Assembly: GCF_000384315.1 (NCBI RefSeq)
Contig: NZ_ARVW01000001.1
Span: 8,291,001 to 8,355,000 of the forward strand
Direction of reading: 5' to 3'
DNA length: 64,000 nucleotides
Origin: Amycolatopsis nigrescens CSC17Ta-90
GTDB lineage: Bacteria > Actinomycetota > Actinomycetes > Mycobacteriales > Pseudonocardiaceae
Positions 7,555-14,475 of this stretch are shown here, one piece after another (the stretch's first letter is position 1; each line of letters opens with the position of its first letter). Under the pieces are notes generated by a model. The model was not told the origin of the DNA. It did no database searches and saw nothing but the letters and a program-made list of their open reading frames with translations. Made by a program: the position numbers and the translations under genes.

Positions 7555-8771
7555 GCGGGATGCGGCCCGACCCCGGCCACCGGGCCGATCACGATCACCG
7601 CGGGCGGGCGCACGCCCGCTTCGGCCGCCTCCGCCGCCACGGTGTCCAATGTGGACCGGAGGACCCGCTCGGTGCGCATCGTGCCGTCCTCGATGACGGC
7701 GACCGGGGTGTCCGCCGGGCGCCCCGCGGCCAGCAGCACCTCCGCGAACCTGGCGAGCCGCTCCACGCCCATCATCAGCACGATCGTGCCGCGCATCCGG
7801 CCGAGCGCGTCCCAGTCCACAAGGGACTGCTCGTGTCCCGGTGGCAGGTGCCCGGAAACGACCACGACCTCGTGCGCGACCCCGCGATGGGTAACCGGCA
7901 CCCCGGCCACCGCGGGCACCGCGAACGCGCTGGTGATCCCGGGCACGGTGGTCACCGGGACACCGGCCTCGACGCACGCGAGCACCTCTTCGAAGCCTCG
8001 GCCGAAGACGTACGGATCGCCGCCTTTGAGGCGCACCACGAACTTGCCGGCCTTGGCCCGCTCGATCAGGGTGCTGTTGATCACGTCCTGGTTGGCGGCC
8101 CTGCCGTACGGGATCTTCGCCGCGTCCACCACTTCGACCTCGGGCGGCAGCTCGTCGAGCAGTTCCCGCGGCCCGAGCCGGTCCACCACCACGACGTCGG
8201 CGCGGGCCAGCAGCCGCCTGCCACGGACGGTGATCAGCTCCGGGTCGCCGGGACCACCGCCGACCAACGCGACCCCGGGCAGCTCGTCCCCGTGCGGCGG
8301 CGGGGCATCCGCGATGTCCCCGGTCTGCAGCGCGTCCACGATGCCGTCGCGGACCGCCGCCGAACGCAGCGGCTGGCCACCGGAGAGCACCCCGACGAGC
8401 AGCCCGTCGTGCCTGCCCACCGCGGCCGTCACCGCACTGCCGTCGATCCCGGAGTCCGCCCGCACGCAGAACACCCGCGCGCGCTCTGCCTCCGCGCAGA
8501 TCTCCGCGTTGACCTCCGGGTCGTCCGTGCAGGCCAGCGCGTACCACGCGCCTTCGAGATCGCCATCGGCGTACCGGCGCCGGTGCCAGACCAGCTCGCC
8601 GGCGTCCGCCATCGCGCTCACCGAGGGTGTGGTGCTGGGCGAGATCACTTCGACCCGAGCGCCGGCGCCGACCAGACGCGGCAGCCTGCGCTGGGCGACC
8701 GTGCCGCCACCCACCATCACCACGCGTCGCCCGGCCAGGTCGAGGCCGACCAGATAGTGCTCTTCTGACAT
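7542..8771 (-). CDS. cysG: Siroheme synthase: precorrin-2 dehydrogenase/ferrochelatase fused to uroporphyrinogen-III methyltransferase
   Basis: 409-residue fusion that makes siroheme for sulfite and nitrite reductases. Residues 1-150 are the NAD-dependent dehydrogenase/chelatase part (VVMVGGGTVAQRRLPRL, then ACTDDPEVNAEICAEA). Residues 155-400 are the SAM-dependent methyltransferase, with VALVGGGPGDPELITVRG, VVVVDRL, VRLKGGDPYVFGRGFEE and VPGITSAFAVPAVAGVPVTH, all hallmarks of uroporphyrinogen methylases. The size matches CysG of M. tuberculosis (about 405 residues). The ATG of MSEEHYLVGL is preferred over one four codons upstream. The gene overlaps the hydrolase by 13 bp, convergently. No sulfite or nitrite reductase gene is adjacent. 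Confidence 0.94.
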   Translation of the reverse strand: MSEEHYLVGLDLAGRRVVMVGGGTVAQRRLPRLVGAGARVEVISPSTTPSVSAMADAGELVWHRRRYADGDLEGAWYALACTDDPEVNAEICAEAERARVFCVRADSGIDGSAVTAAVGRHDGLLVGVLSGGQPLRSAAVRDGIVDALQTGDIADAPPPHGDELPGVALVGGGPGDPELITVRGRRLLARADVVVVDRLGPRELLDELPPEVEVVDAAKIPYGRAANQDVINSTLIERAKAGKFVVRLKGGDPYVFGRGFEEVLACVEAGVPVTTVPGITSAFAVPAVAGVPVTHRGVAHEVVVVSGHLPPGHEQSLVDWDALGRMRGTIVLMMGVERLARFAEVLLAAGRPADTPVAVIEDGTMRTERVLRSTLDTVAAEAAEAGVRPPAVIVIGPVAGVGPHPAQDL

Positions 8772-8809
8772 GCCGCCAAGCATGCCTGGCGCGTCCGTGC
8801 GCGGCGCGC

Positions 8810-9202
8810 TCAGGGCTCCAGCCGCGCGATTAACTCTGTGTTACCGAACATCCTGGCGGTGTCCACGGCGGAGGGCTCGCCGGCGTTCGGGTCGGCGTTT
8901 CCGGCCAGCAGCGCGTTGATCACTTCGGGCTCGGCCTTGAACACGGCGCCGGCCAGCGGGCTCTGGCCACGGTCGTTCAGCCGGTTCGGGTCGGCGCCGC
9001 GCTCGAGCAACGCAGTCACGGTTGCGGCGTGACCGTGGTAGGCGGCGAGCATGACCAGCGTGTCGCCCTTGTCGTTGGTGAGGTTCGGCGAGATCCCGGC
9101 GTCCACATAGGCCGCGAGCGTCTCGGTCTCCCCCGTCCTGGCGAACCCGAACACCCTGCTCCACAGCTCCAGCAGCTCCGGCCCCGGCTCCTCCTCCGTC
9201 AT
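8810..9202 (-). CDS. Ankyrin-repeat protein
   Basis: 130-residue cytoplasmic protein made of about three ankyrin repeats. The repeat consensus is visible in NDKGDTLVMLAAYHGHAATV, then LLERGADPNRLNDRGQSPLA and LLAGNADPNAGEPSAVDTAR. Such short ankyrin proteins are common in actinobacteria and act through protein contacts; no partner can be named. The start is the second ATG (MTEEEPGPE). It is 38 bp upstream of cysG on the same strand and may be co-transcribed with it. Between it and rpsR lies the hairpin at 9226-9274, which would separate it from the zinc-responsive ribosomal operon upstream. Confidence 0.85.
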   Translation of the reverse strand: MTEEEPGPELLELWSRVFGFARTGETETLAAYVDAGISPNLTNDKGDTLVMLAAYHGHAATVTALLERGADPNRLNDRGQSPLAGAVFKAEPEVINALLAGNADPNAGEPSAVDTARMFGNTELIARLEP

Positions 9203-9225
9203 GCTCCCCACCTTACCCAGCAGTC

Positions 9226-9274
9226 CGTGAAGGGCACCTTGCCTACTTCAGAGGTAGGCAAGGTGCCCTTCACG
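9226..9274. repeat. Perfect 49-bp inverted repeat (family C) between rpsR and the ankyrin gene
   Basis: Two perfect 21-bp arms, one reading CGTGAAGGGCACCTTGCCTA plus a final C, flank a 7-base loop (TTCAGAG). It lies immediately 3' of rpsR and just before the ankyrin gene on the same strand. It may terminate the ribosomal-protein operon, although no T tract follows. No second copy was noticed in this window. Confidence 0.85.
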
Positions 9275-9279
9275 ACATG

Positions 9280-9528
9280 TCAGCGGCCGGAGTGGGGGTA
9301 GGGCAGCAGGGCCATCTCGCGGGCGTTCTTGATCGCGGTCGCGACCTGCTTCTGCTGCTGCGGGGTCAAACCAGTCACCCGGCGGGCCCGGATCTTGCCG
9401 CGGTCGGAGATGAACTTCCGCAACAGGTCGGTGTCCTTCCAGTCCACCTCGGTGATCCGCTGGGCGTGCAGCGGGTTGGCCTTGCGCTTGCCGGGACGGT
9501 CCCGCGTCGGTTTGGGCACGGCGCTCAC
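9280..9528 (-). CDS. rpsR: Ribosomal protein bS18, cysteine-free (zinc-independent) paralogue
   Basis: 82-residue small-subunit protein. The S18 core is clear: [20 protein letters not shown], then [10 protein letters not shown] and [20 protein letters not shown]. The N terminus, where the zinc-binding form carries cysteines, has none, so this is the C-minus paralogue expected when zinc is scarce. The GTG start overlaps the rpsN stop in a GTGA tetranucleotide. It is the last gene of rpmG-rpsN-rpsR, transcribed leftward from the Zur-like box near 10030. A perfect hairpin follows the stop by a few bases. Confidence 0.95.
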   Translation of the reverse strand: MSAVPKPTRDRPGKRKANPLHAQRITEVDWKDTDLLRKFISDRGKIRARRVTGLTPQQQKQVATAIKNAREMALLPYPHSGR

Positions 9529-9830
9529 CAGCTCGACTTCGAGACGCCGGGCAGCTCGCCGTTGTGCGCCAGCTGCCGCATCCGGACCCTGGACAGGCCG
9601 AACTTGCGCAGGTAGCCGCGCGGCCTGCCGTCGGCCGCGTCCCGGTTGCGCAGCCGGGTCGGGCTGGCATCGCGGGGCAGTGCCTGCAACGCCGACACCG
9701 CGGCGGCCCGCTGCTCGGGACTCGACCGCGGCGACCGGACCGTCTCCTTCAGCTCGGCCCGGCGCTCGGCGTACCGGGCCACGATCACCCGCCGCTGGGC
9801 GTCCTTGGCGATCTTCGACTGCTTCGCCAT
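9525..9830 (-). CDS. rpsN: Ribosomal protein uS14, cysteine-free (zinc-independent) paralogue
   Basis: 101-residue S14 of the long, cysteine-free type. It has the N-terminal [14 protein letters not shown] and a C-terminal core [20 protein letters not shown] followed by [15 protein letters not shown]. The CxxC...CxxC zinc ribbon of the short type is absent. It overlaps rpmG upstream (ATGA) and rpsR downstream (GTGA), so the three are probably translated in a coupled manner. It replaces the zinc-binding S14 in the 30S subunit during zinc limitation (known for Zur regulons). Confidence 0.95.
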   Translation of the reverse strand: MAKQSKIAKDAQRRVIVARYAERRAELKETVRSPRSSPEQRAAAVSALQALPRDASPTRLRNRDAADGRPRGYLRKFGLSRVRMRQLAHNGELPGVSKSSW

Positions 9831-9994
9831 CAGCGCTCCTCCTTGAACTCGACGTGCCGCCTGAGCACCGGGTCGAACTTGCGCAGCACCATCCGATCCG
9901 GGTCGTTGCGACGGTTCTTCCTGGTCACGTACGTGTAGCCGGTGCCGGCGGTGGAACGCAGCTTGATGATCGGGCGGATCTCGTTGCGGGCCAT
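9830..9994 (-). CDS. rpmG: Ribosomal protein bL33, cysteine-free (zinc-independent) paralogue
   Basis: 54-residue large-subunit protein: [20 protein letters not shown], then [20 protein letters not shown] and a basic C terminus. The two CxxC pairs of zinc-binding L33 are replaced, so this is the C-minus form. It is the first gene of the leftward ribosomal operon. The ATG at 9994 has AGGGAGGGG upstream and the Zur-like box lies 28 bp before the start. The stop overlaps the rpsN start as ATGA. L28, which often precedes L33 in such operons, is absent here. Confidence 0.95.
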   Translation of the reverse strand: MARNEIRPIIKLRSTAGTGYTYVTRKNRRNDPDRMVLRKFDPVLRRHVEFKEER

Positions 9995-10021
9995 CCAGCG
10001 CTTCACCCCTCCCTAGTTGGT

Positions 10022-10040
10022 ATTGATACTCGTTTTCAAT
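10022..10040. promoter_or_regulatory. Zur-like operator in the divergent promoter region
   Basis: ATTGATACTCGTTTTCAAT is an imperfect palindrome that resembles actinobacterial Zur boxes (TGAAAAnnnnTTTTCA type); on the minus strand it reads ATTGAAAACGAGTATCAAT. It lies between two divergent operons of zinc-independent ribosomal proteins and zinc-linked GTPase homologues, exactly where Zur control is expected. The left half is degenerate compared with the right. Confidence 0.7.
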
Positions 10041-10106
10041 TACTGTACACAGGCGTTCCTGCCCGCAACCCCGGGCCCGTGACCCCGGGCCCGCTCTGGA
10101 GCTCAA

Positions 10107-11360
10107 GTGACCGACACCCCGCGTGTGCCCCTCACCCTGATCAGCGGACTCGCGCCGGAGGCCGCCGGCAGGCTCGCCGACCTGCTGCGCACCGGCCGCC
10201 CCGGCACCGCCGTCGTGCACCACGACCTGCGCCACGTCACCTCGGGCGTGGTGCGCAGGCGGATCCAGCTCGGCCCCCGCGATCAGCTGACCGCACTCGA
10301 GCTGGCGCACGGCTGCGTGTCGTGCACCCTGCGGGAGGACCTGCTTCCTTTGCTGCGCAAGCTGTCCTCGATGCCGCAGGTGGAGCGGATCGTGGTCCGC
10401 CTCGACGAAGCGATGGAGCCCGAACCGGTCAGCTGGGCGATCCGCAACGTGCTGGTCGGCGACCGCCCGGTGACCGAGGACGTGGACCTGAAAGCGGTGT
10501 TCACCGTGGTGGACTGCGCGCGCTGGCTCACCGACGTCACCGGCGACGACACCCTCGAAGAACGCAGCCTGCTGGCCAGCCAGGAAGACGAGCGCACCGT
10601 CGCCCAGGTCGCGCTGGCCCAGGTCGAGTTCGCCGACCTGCTGCTGCTCAGCGGTGCCGCCACCGACGCCTGGAACGCGGCGAAGACCTGCGCCGTGCTG
10701 GACCGGGTGGCGGCCGGCGTGCCGCGGATCGAACTGTCCGAAATGGACGCTGCGGGTGCGGGGTCGCTGCTGGCCGCGGTACCGCCGCACTCCCGGCGCG
10801 GTGAGGTGACCGATCCGCACGGGCCACTGCTGCGCGGCCAGCCGCCGCTGCACACCGACTGCGGGATCGCGCTGCTCACCTTCACCGCGCAGCGGCCCTT
10901 CCATCCCGAACGGCTGCACGACGCGATCGACGTGCTGCTCGAAGGCGTGGTCCGCACCAGGGGCCGCGCCTGGGTGGCCAGCCAGCCGGACGTCGCGTTC
11001 TGGGTGGAGTCCGCCGGCGGCGGGCTCGGCATCGGGCACGCGGGTCCGTGGCTGGACGCGCCGGACGGCCCGGCCTGGGCCGAGGTCTCCCCCGAGCGCC
11101 GCACCCTCGCGTCGCTGCGCTGGGACCCGGTCTTCGGCGACCGCGCGCAGGAGCTGGTTGTGGTGACCGACCAGGCCACCCCGGAGGAGATCGAGGCCGC
11201 GCTGACCGGCGCGCTGCTCACCGACGAGGAGCTCGCGGCCGGGCTCGAAGCCTGGCGGAACTATCCCGACCCGTTCGGCGCCTGGCACGAAGAACCCTGC
11301 GAGGACACCGAAGTCGACGAAGACACGTACACCGTCAAAGGAAAGGAAGAGAACAAGTGA
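10107..11360 (+). CDS. CobW/G3E-family homologue with degenerate P-loop, Mrf-like
   Basis: 417 residues, related to the CobW/G3E family and most like the mycobacterial Rv0106/Mrf type found in zinc-starvation ribosomal operons, which promotes ribosome hibernation in mycobacteria (family knowledge, moderate confidence). The Walker A loop is lost: the position of GxxGxGKT reads [15 protein letters not shown], while the intact paralogue at 12569 has SGFLGAGKTTLL. The metal motif is kept as [13 protein letters not shown], and the conserved C-terminal stretches [14 protein letters not shown] and [15 protein letters not shown] are present. Nucleotide hydrolysis is therefore unlikely. GTG start with GGAG upstream. 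The stop overlaps the L31 gene as GTGA. Confidence 0.88.
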   Translation: MTDTPRVPLTLISGLAPEAAGRLADLLRTGRPGTAVVHHDLRHVTSGVVRRRIQLGPRDQLTALELAHGCVSCTLREDLLPLLRKLSSMPQVERIVVRLDEAMEPEPVSWAIRNVLVGDRPVTEDVDLKAVFTVVDCARWLTDVTGDDTLEERSLLASQEDERTVAQVALAQVEFADLLLLSGAATDAWNAAKTCAVLDRVAAGVPRIELSEMDAAGAGSLLAAVPPHSRRGEVTDPHGPLLRGQPPLHTDCGIALLTFTAQRPFHPERLHDAIDVLLEGVVRTRGRAWVASQPDVAFWVESAGGGLGIGHAGPWLDAPDGPAWAEVSPERRTLASLRWDPVFGDRAQELVVVTDQATPEEIEAALTGALLTDEELAAGLEAWRNYPDPFGAWHEEPCEDTEVDEDTYTVKGKEENK

Positions 11361-11620
11361 AACCCGGTATCCACCCCGACTACCACCCCGTGGTGTTCAA
11401 GGACAACTCCACCGGGGACGCGTTCCTCACCCGCTCCACGATCAACTCGGAGCGGACCATCGAGTGGACCGACGGCAACACCTACCCGCTGGTGCTGGTG
11501 GACATCAGCTCGTGGTCGCACCCGTTCTGGACCGGCACCCGCCGGGTGATGGACACCGCCGGCCAGGTGGAGAAGTTCCACCGCCGCTACGGGCAGCGCA
11601 AGTCCGGAGGTGCTCGCTGA
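11357..11620 (+). CDS. rpmE2: Ribosomal protein bL31, type B (zinc-independent)
   Basis: 87-residue type-B L31. It starts with GTG, overlapping the preceding stop, and opens [20 protein letters not shown], followed by the type-B hallmarks [20 protein letters not shown] and [20 protein letters not shown]. It has no cysteine, in contrast to zinc-binding type A. Replacement of the zinc form frees zinc during starvation (known in Bacillus, Streptomyces and mycobacteria). It overlaps rpmF by one base (TGATG). Confidence 0.96.
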   Translation: MKPGIHPDYHPVVFKDNSTGDAFLTRSTINSERTIEWTDGNTYPLVLVDISSWSHPFWTGTRRVMDTAGQVEKFHRRYGQRKSGGAR

Positions 11621-11778
11621 TGGCCGTGCCGAAGCGGAAGAAGTCGCGGAGCAACACGCGATCCCGGCGCGCCCAGTGGAAGGCCACCGTGCCGGATCTG
11701 GTGCCGATCAAGGTGGACGGCGAGGAGAAGCTGGTGCCCCGCAGGCTGATCAAGCACTTCCAGCGACTGGCCCGATGA
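11620..11778 (+). CDS. rpmF: Ribosomal protein bL32, cysteine-free paralogue
   Basis: 52-residue L32: [20 protein letters not shown] and a C-terminal region [15 protein letters not shown]. The CxxC pairs of the zinc ribbon are missing, so it is the zinc-independent form. The ATG overlaps the L31 stop, and GGAGG is found ten bases upstream. The stop overlaps the methyltransferase start (ATGA). With L31, L33, S14 and S18 it makes five zinc-free ribosomal proteins in this locus. Confidence 0.95.
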   Translation: MAVPKRKKSRSNTRSRRAQWKATVPDLVPIKVDGEEKLVPRRLIKHFQRLAR

Positions 11779-12572
11779 ACCCGGAATACGCCGCCGGGGT
11801 GTTCAGCGCCGCGCACCAGGAGTTCGCCGGCTGGTACGCCCGGTTGTGGCGTCCGCTCGGTGAGCTCGTCGTCGCGGTGGGCCGCCCGGAACTCGGTGAG
11901 CGGGTGCTGGACGCCTGTTGCGGCTCGGGCGCTTCGGCGGTCCCGGCCGCACTGGCCGTGGGCACCGACGGTCGCGTCGACGGGGTGGACGTCGCGGGCG
12001 GGCTGCTGACACAGGGCAGGCGGGACGCCGCCGCGCTCGGCCTGGAGCAGCTCGTGTTCACCGAGGCCGACGTGCTGAGCTGGCAGGCCGAGCCGTACGA
12101 CCTGGTGCAGTGCGCCTACGGGATCTTCTTCTTCCCCGACGCCGCGGCCGGCACCCGGAAGCTGATCGGGTCGCTTCGCCCCGGCGGCAGGCTGGTGGTG
12201 AGCACCTGGGCCGGCGAGGCGATGGCGGGCCTGGTGCCGATCGCCAGAGCCGCGGTGGCACCCGAACGGCCGAACCTGGGCGACGGCACCGGCCCGGACC
12301 CGAGCCGCCAGATGCGCACCCCGGAAGCCCTGCGCGACTGGCTGTCCGCGGCCGGGCTGCACGACATCGAGGTGCACGAGATCCAGTACGTTCAGCCGCT
12401 GCACCCGGACGACGCGTGGAGCTTCTTCCTCGGTGCCGCCCTGCGCGGTTTCGTCGAAGGGCTCGGCCCTGCCGCGCTGGAACGGGTTCGCATCCGGTTC
12501 CTGAACGGCCTCGCCGAAGCGGGCATCAGCACGCTGGACGCCGGTTCGCTGATCGCGGTGGGCCACCGGTGA
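11775..12572 (+). CDS. Class I SAM-dependent methyltransferase
   Basis: 265-residue methyltransferase of the UbiE/Methyltransf_11 type. The SAM motif I is [18 protein letters not shown] (about residues 35-52), motif [13 protein letters not shown], and the post-I region contains [17 protein letters not shown] and [14 protein letters not shown]. The start ([17 protein letters not shown]) overlaps the L32 stop, and the stop overlaps the GTG of the G3E GTPase gene, so it is locked inside the zinc operon. The substrate is unknown; location suggests a role in zinc limitation, for example modifying a small metabolite, metallophore or translation component. Confidence 0.88.
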   Translation: MNPEYAAGVFSAAHQEFAGWYARLWRPLGELVVAVGRPELGERVLDACCGSGASAVPAALAVGTDGRVDGVDVAGGLLTQGRRDAAALGLEQLVFTEADVLSWQAEPYDLVQCAYGIFFFPDAAAGTRKLIGSLRPGGRLVVSTWAGEAMAGLVPIARAAVAPERPNLGDGTGPDPSRQMRTPEALRDWLSAAGLHDIEVHEIQYVQPLHPDDAWSFFLGAALRGFVEGLGPAALERVRIRFLNGLAEAGISTLDAGSLIAVGHR

Positions 12573-13705
12573 GCACTCCGGTCACCGTGCTGTCCGGGTT
12601 CCTCGGCGCCGGCAAGACGACGCTGCTCAACCAGCTGCTGGCCAACCGGGGCGGGCTGCGGGTCGCGGTGATCGTGAACGACATGAGCGAGGTGAACATC
12701 GACGCGTCACTGGTGCGCGACGGCGCCAGCCTGTCCCGCACCGAGGAGCGGCTGGTGGAGCTGACCAACGGCTGCATCTGCTGCACCCTGCGCGACGACC
12801 TGCTGGAGGAGGTGGACCGGCTCTGCCGGGACGGCCGGTTCGACTACCTGCTGATCGAGTCGAGCGGCATCTCCGAGCCGATGCCGGTGGCCGCAACCTT
12901 CTCCTTCACCCGTGACGACGGCGTTTCCCTGCTGCCGAGCGCGCGGCTGGACACCATGGTCACCGTCGTGGACGCGGCGAACTTCGGCCGCGAACTGGCC
13001 GCCGGGGACGGACTCGCCGAGCGCGGGCTGGACCAGTACGAGGGCGACCAGCGGACCGTCTGCGATCTGCTGATGGACCAGGTGGAGTTCGCGGATGTGC
13101 TGCTGCTGAACAAGTCCGACCTCGTCGGCGCGGCGGAGCTGGACCGGATGGATGCGGTGCTGCGCCGGCTCAACCCGGCCGCCGAGGTGATCCGCGCGGC
13201 GCACGGCCGGGTGCCCGCCGAGAAGCTGCTCGGCACCGGGCGGTACGACGTCGAACGGGCTCAGCAGGCGCCGGGCTGGGTCGCCGAGCTCAACGGCGAC
13301 CACGTGCCGGAGACCGAGGAGTACGGCATCTCCAGCGTGGTGTTCCGCGCCGGGCGGGCCTTCGATCCGGCGCGGCTGTGGCAGTTCGTGGCGGGCCGGC
13401 TGGACTCGGGCGAGTTCGGCGCGGTGCTGCGCTCCAAGGGTTTCTTCAGCCTCGCGTCCCGGCCGGGAGTCACCGGGCTCTGGTCGCAGGCCGGTTCGGT
13501 GGCCAGGTTCGAGCCGCAGGGCGTCGGCGGCGCACCGCGGCAGGAGCTGGTGTTCATCGGGATCGGCCTGGACTCCGGCAGGCTGACGGCCGCCCTCTCC
13601 GACTGCCTCGCCGCCGACAACGAGCCGCCCAGCGAAGACCCTTTCCCCTCGTGGGACGTACTCCACCTACACGAGCACGATATTCAGCTGCCGAGCCCAA
13701 CGTGA
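12569..13705 (+). CDS. G3E-family GTPase, zinc metallochaperone (CobW/ZNG1-like)
   Basis: 378 residues with an intact GTPase domain: Walker A GFLGAGKTTLLNQLL, the metal-binding NGCICCTLRDDLLEE (CxCC), ESSGISEP and the base motif NKSD. The CobW_C domain follows (about residues 260-360). Such proteins move zinc to client enzymes under starvation (family knowledge). The GTG start overlaps the methyltransferase stop. The 3' end is unusual: the last four residues and the stop (SPT-TGA) come from a 51-bp palindromic repeat, and the preceding 23 bp occur again at 13895-13917. Read through the second copy, the frame would end LPPGGGPATVTMC just over the start of the next gene. Confidence 0.93.
   Translation: MSTPVTVLSGFLGAGKTTLLNQLLANRGGLRVAVIVNDMSEVNIDASLVRDGASLSRTEERLVELTNGCICCTLRDDLLEEVDRLCRDGRFDYLLIESSGISEPMPVAATFSFTRDDGVSLLPSARLDTMVTVVDAANFGRELAAGDGLAERGLDQYEGDQRTVCDLLMDQVEFADVLLLNKSDLVGAAELDRMDAVLRRLNPAAEVIRAAHGRVPAEKLLGTGRYDVERAQQAPGWVAELNGDHVPETEEYGISSVVFRAGRAFDPARLWQFVAGRLDSGEFGAVLRSKGFFSLASRPGVTGLWSQAGSVARFEPQGVGGAPRQELVFIGIGLDSGRLTAALSDCLAADNEPPSEDPFPSWDVLHLHEHDIQLPSPT
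13671..13693 (+). repeat. 23-bp direct repeat, left copy, flanking a 224-bp insertion
   Basis: The sequence ACGAGCACGATATTCAGCTG continuing CCG occurs here and again at 13895-13917. The two copies bracket repeat A copies 2 and 3 and repeat B copy 1. This is the arrangement expected for an insertion with a target duplication or for a short tandem duplication. Confidence 0.85.
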
Positions 13706-13744
13706 CGTTCGGTCCTTAGAACACACCAAACGTCACATTGGGCT
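13694..13744. repeat. 51-bp palindromic repeat A, copy 2
   Basis: Same 51-bp element as copy 1 (AGCCCAACGTGACGTTCGG in the left arm; loop TCCTTAGAACACA). Its TGA within ACGTGACG serves as the stop codon of the G3E GTPase gene. Confidence 0.9.
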
Positions 13745-13792
13745 CGTACGGACGCTCGTGAGTGAAGCGCGGTTTCGCTCGGCGGCTGAAGC

Positions 13793-13843
13793 GGCCCAAT
13801 GTGACGTTTGGCCAATAGAACGAGCCAACCGTCACGTTGGGCT
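13793..13843. repeat. 51-bp palindromic repeat A, copy 3
   Basis: Left arm GGCCCAATGTGACGTTTGG, loop with CCAATAGAA, right arm ending CACGTTGGGCT. Copies 2 and 3 are each followed by CTCGTACGG(A/G)CGCTCGTGAGTGAA, so the unit is a tandem A-B dimer in which the first B part is diverged. Confidence 0.9.
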
Positions 13844-13852
13844 CGTACGGGC

Positions 13853-13900
13853 GCTCGTGAGTGAAAAGTGTTGTCCGGGCAACACTTTTCACTCACGAGC
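13853..13900. repeat. 48-bp palindromic repeat B, copy 1
   Basis: Two perfect 21-bp arms (GCTCGTGAGTGAAAAGTGTT plus G) flank TCCGGG; counting one T-G pair the stem extends into the loop. Further copies are at 14428 and 39145. It ends the inserted block and overlaps the first six bases of the right-hand 23-bp direct repeat. Confidence 0.9.
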
Positions 13901-13917
13901 ACGATATTCAGCTGCCG
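13895..13917 (+). repeat. 23-bp direct repeat, right copy
   Basis: Identical to 13671-13693. Sequence after this copy continues the ancestral reading frame of the G3E GTPase gene for 12 codons to a TGA at 13951-13953. Confidence 0.85.
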
Positions 13918-13946
13918 CCCGGTGGTGGACCTGCCACAGTGACGAT

Positions 13947-14435
13947 GTGCTGATCAGAGAAGCGGAACCGGCGGACTGGCCGGGCATCTGGCCGTTCTGG
14001 CGGCGGATCGCGGCCGACGGAGAGACCATCGCCTGGCATCGGGACACCACGGAGGAGCAGGCGCGGGAAATATGGATGAGCCGGCCGCCGAACCGGCTCT
14101 GGGTGGCCGAGCAGGACGGTGTGATCGTCGGTTCGGCCGGCCAGGGCGCCAACTACGGACCGGCGAGCCGGGTCGCCAGCGCAACTTACCTGGTCGACCC
14201 GGACCGGCACGGCCAGGGCATCGGGCGCCGCCTCGTGCGGCACACCCTGGAGCAGGCGCGCGCCGACGGTTTCGCCGCGATGGTCTTCAACGCGGTGGTC
14301 GAGACCAACCACGCGGCGGTGCACCTCTACCGGTCACTCGGCTTCACCATCCTGGCCACGGTCCCCGACGCCTTCCCACATCCCCGGCTCGGCCCGGTCG
14401 GACTGCACCTGATGCACCGCCTGACCACCTCGTGA
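13947..14435 (+). CDS. GNAT-family N-acetyltransferase
   Basis: 162-residue acetyl-CoA-dependent acetyltransferase. The acetyl-CoA-binding motif A is VDPDRHGQGIGRRLVRHTLE (Q/RxxGxG/A), preceded by VGSAGQGANYGPASRVASAT and followed by VVETNHAAVHLYRSLGF, all typical of GNATs. The GTG start at 13947 opens LIREAEPADWPGIWPFWRRI. If the 224-bp repeat insertion upstream is removed, the G3E GTPase frame would end at 13953 and overlap this start by seven bases, so the gene was probably part of the zinc operon. The stop codon TGA lies inside the left arm of repeat B copy 2. Confidence 0.85.
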   Translation: MLIREAEPADWPGIWPFWRRIAADGETIAWHRDTTEEQAREIWMSRPPNRLWVAEQDGVIVGSAGQGANYGPASRVASATYLVDPDRHGQGIGRRLVRHTLEQARADGFAAMVFNAVVETNHAAVHLYRSLGFTILATVPDAFPHPRLGPVGLHLMHRLTTS

Positions 14436-14475
14436 GTGAAAAGTGTTGTCCGGGCAACACTTTTCACTCACGAGG
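14428..14475. repeat. 48-bp palindromic repeat B, copy 2
   Basis: Perfect 21-bp arms (CCTCGTGAGTGAAAAGTGTT plus G) around TCCGGG. It lies exactly between two convergent genes and provides both stops: TCG-TGA for the acetyltransferase on the plus strand and GAG-TGA for the LLM oxidoreductase on the minus strand. Probable bidirectional terminator. Confidence 0.92.

Noticed and set aside
10068..10093. Tandem direct repeat ACCCCGGGCCCG (two copies) before the Mrf-like gene
   Set aside because: Only two short GC-rich copies in the untranslated leader; could be chance in this composition, so not listed as a feature.
13694..13900. Possible CRISPR-like array of repeats
   Set aside because: The units are self-complementary, unequal and not separated by unique spacers of constant length; no cas gene is present.
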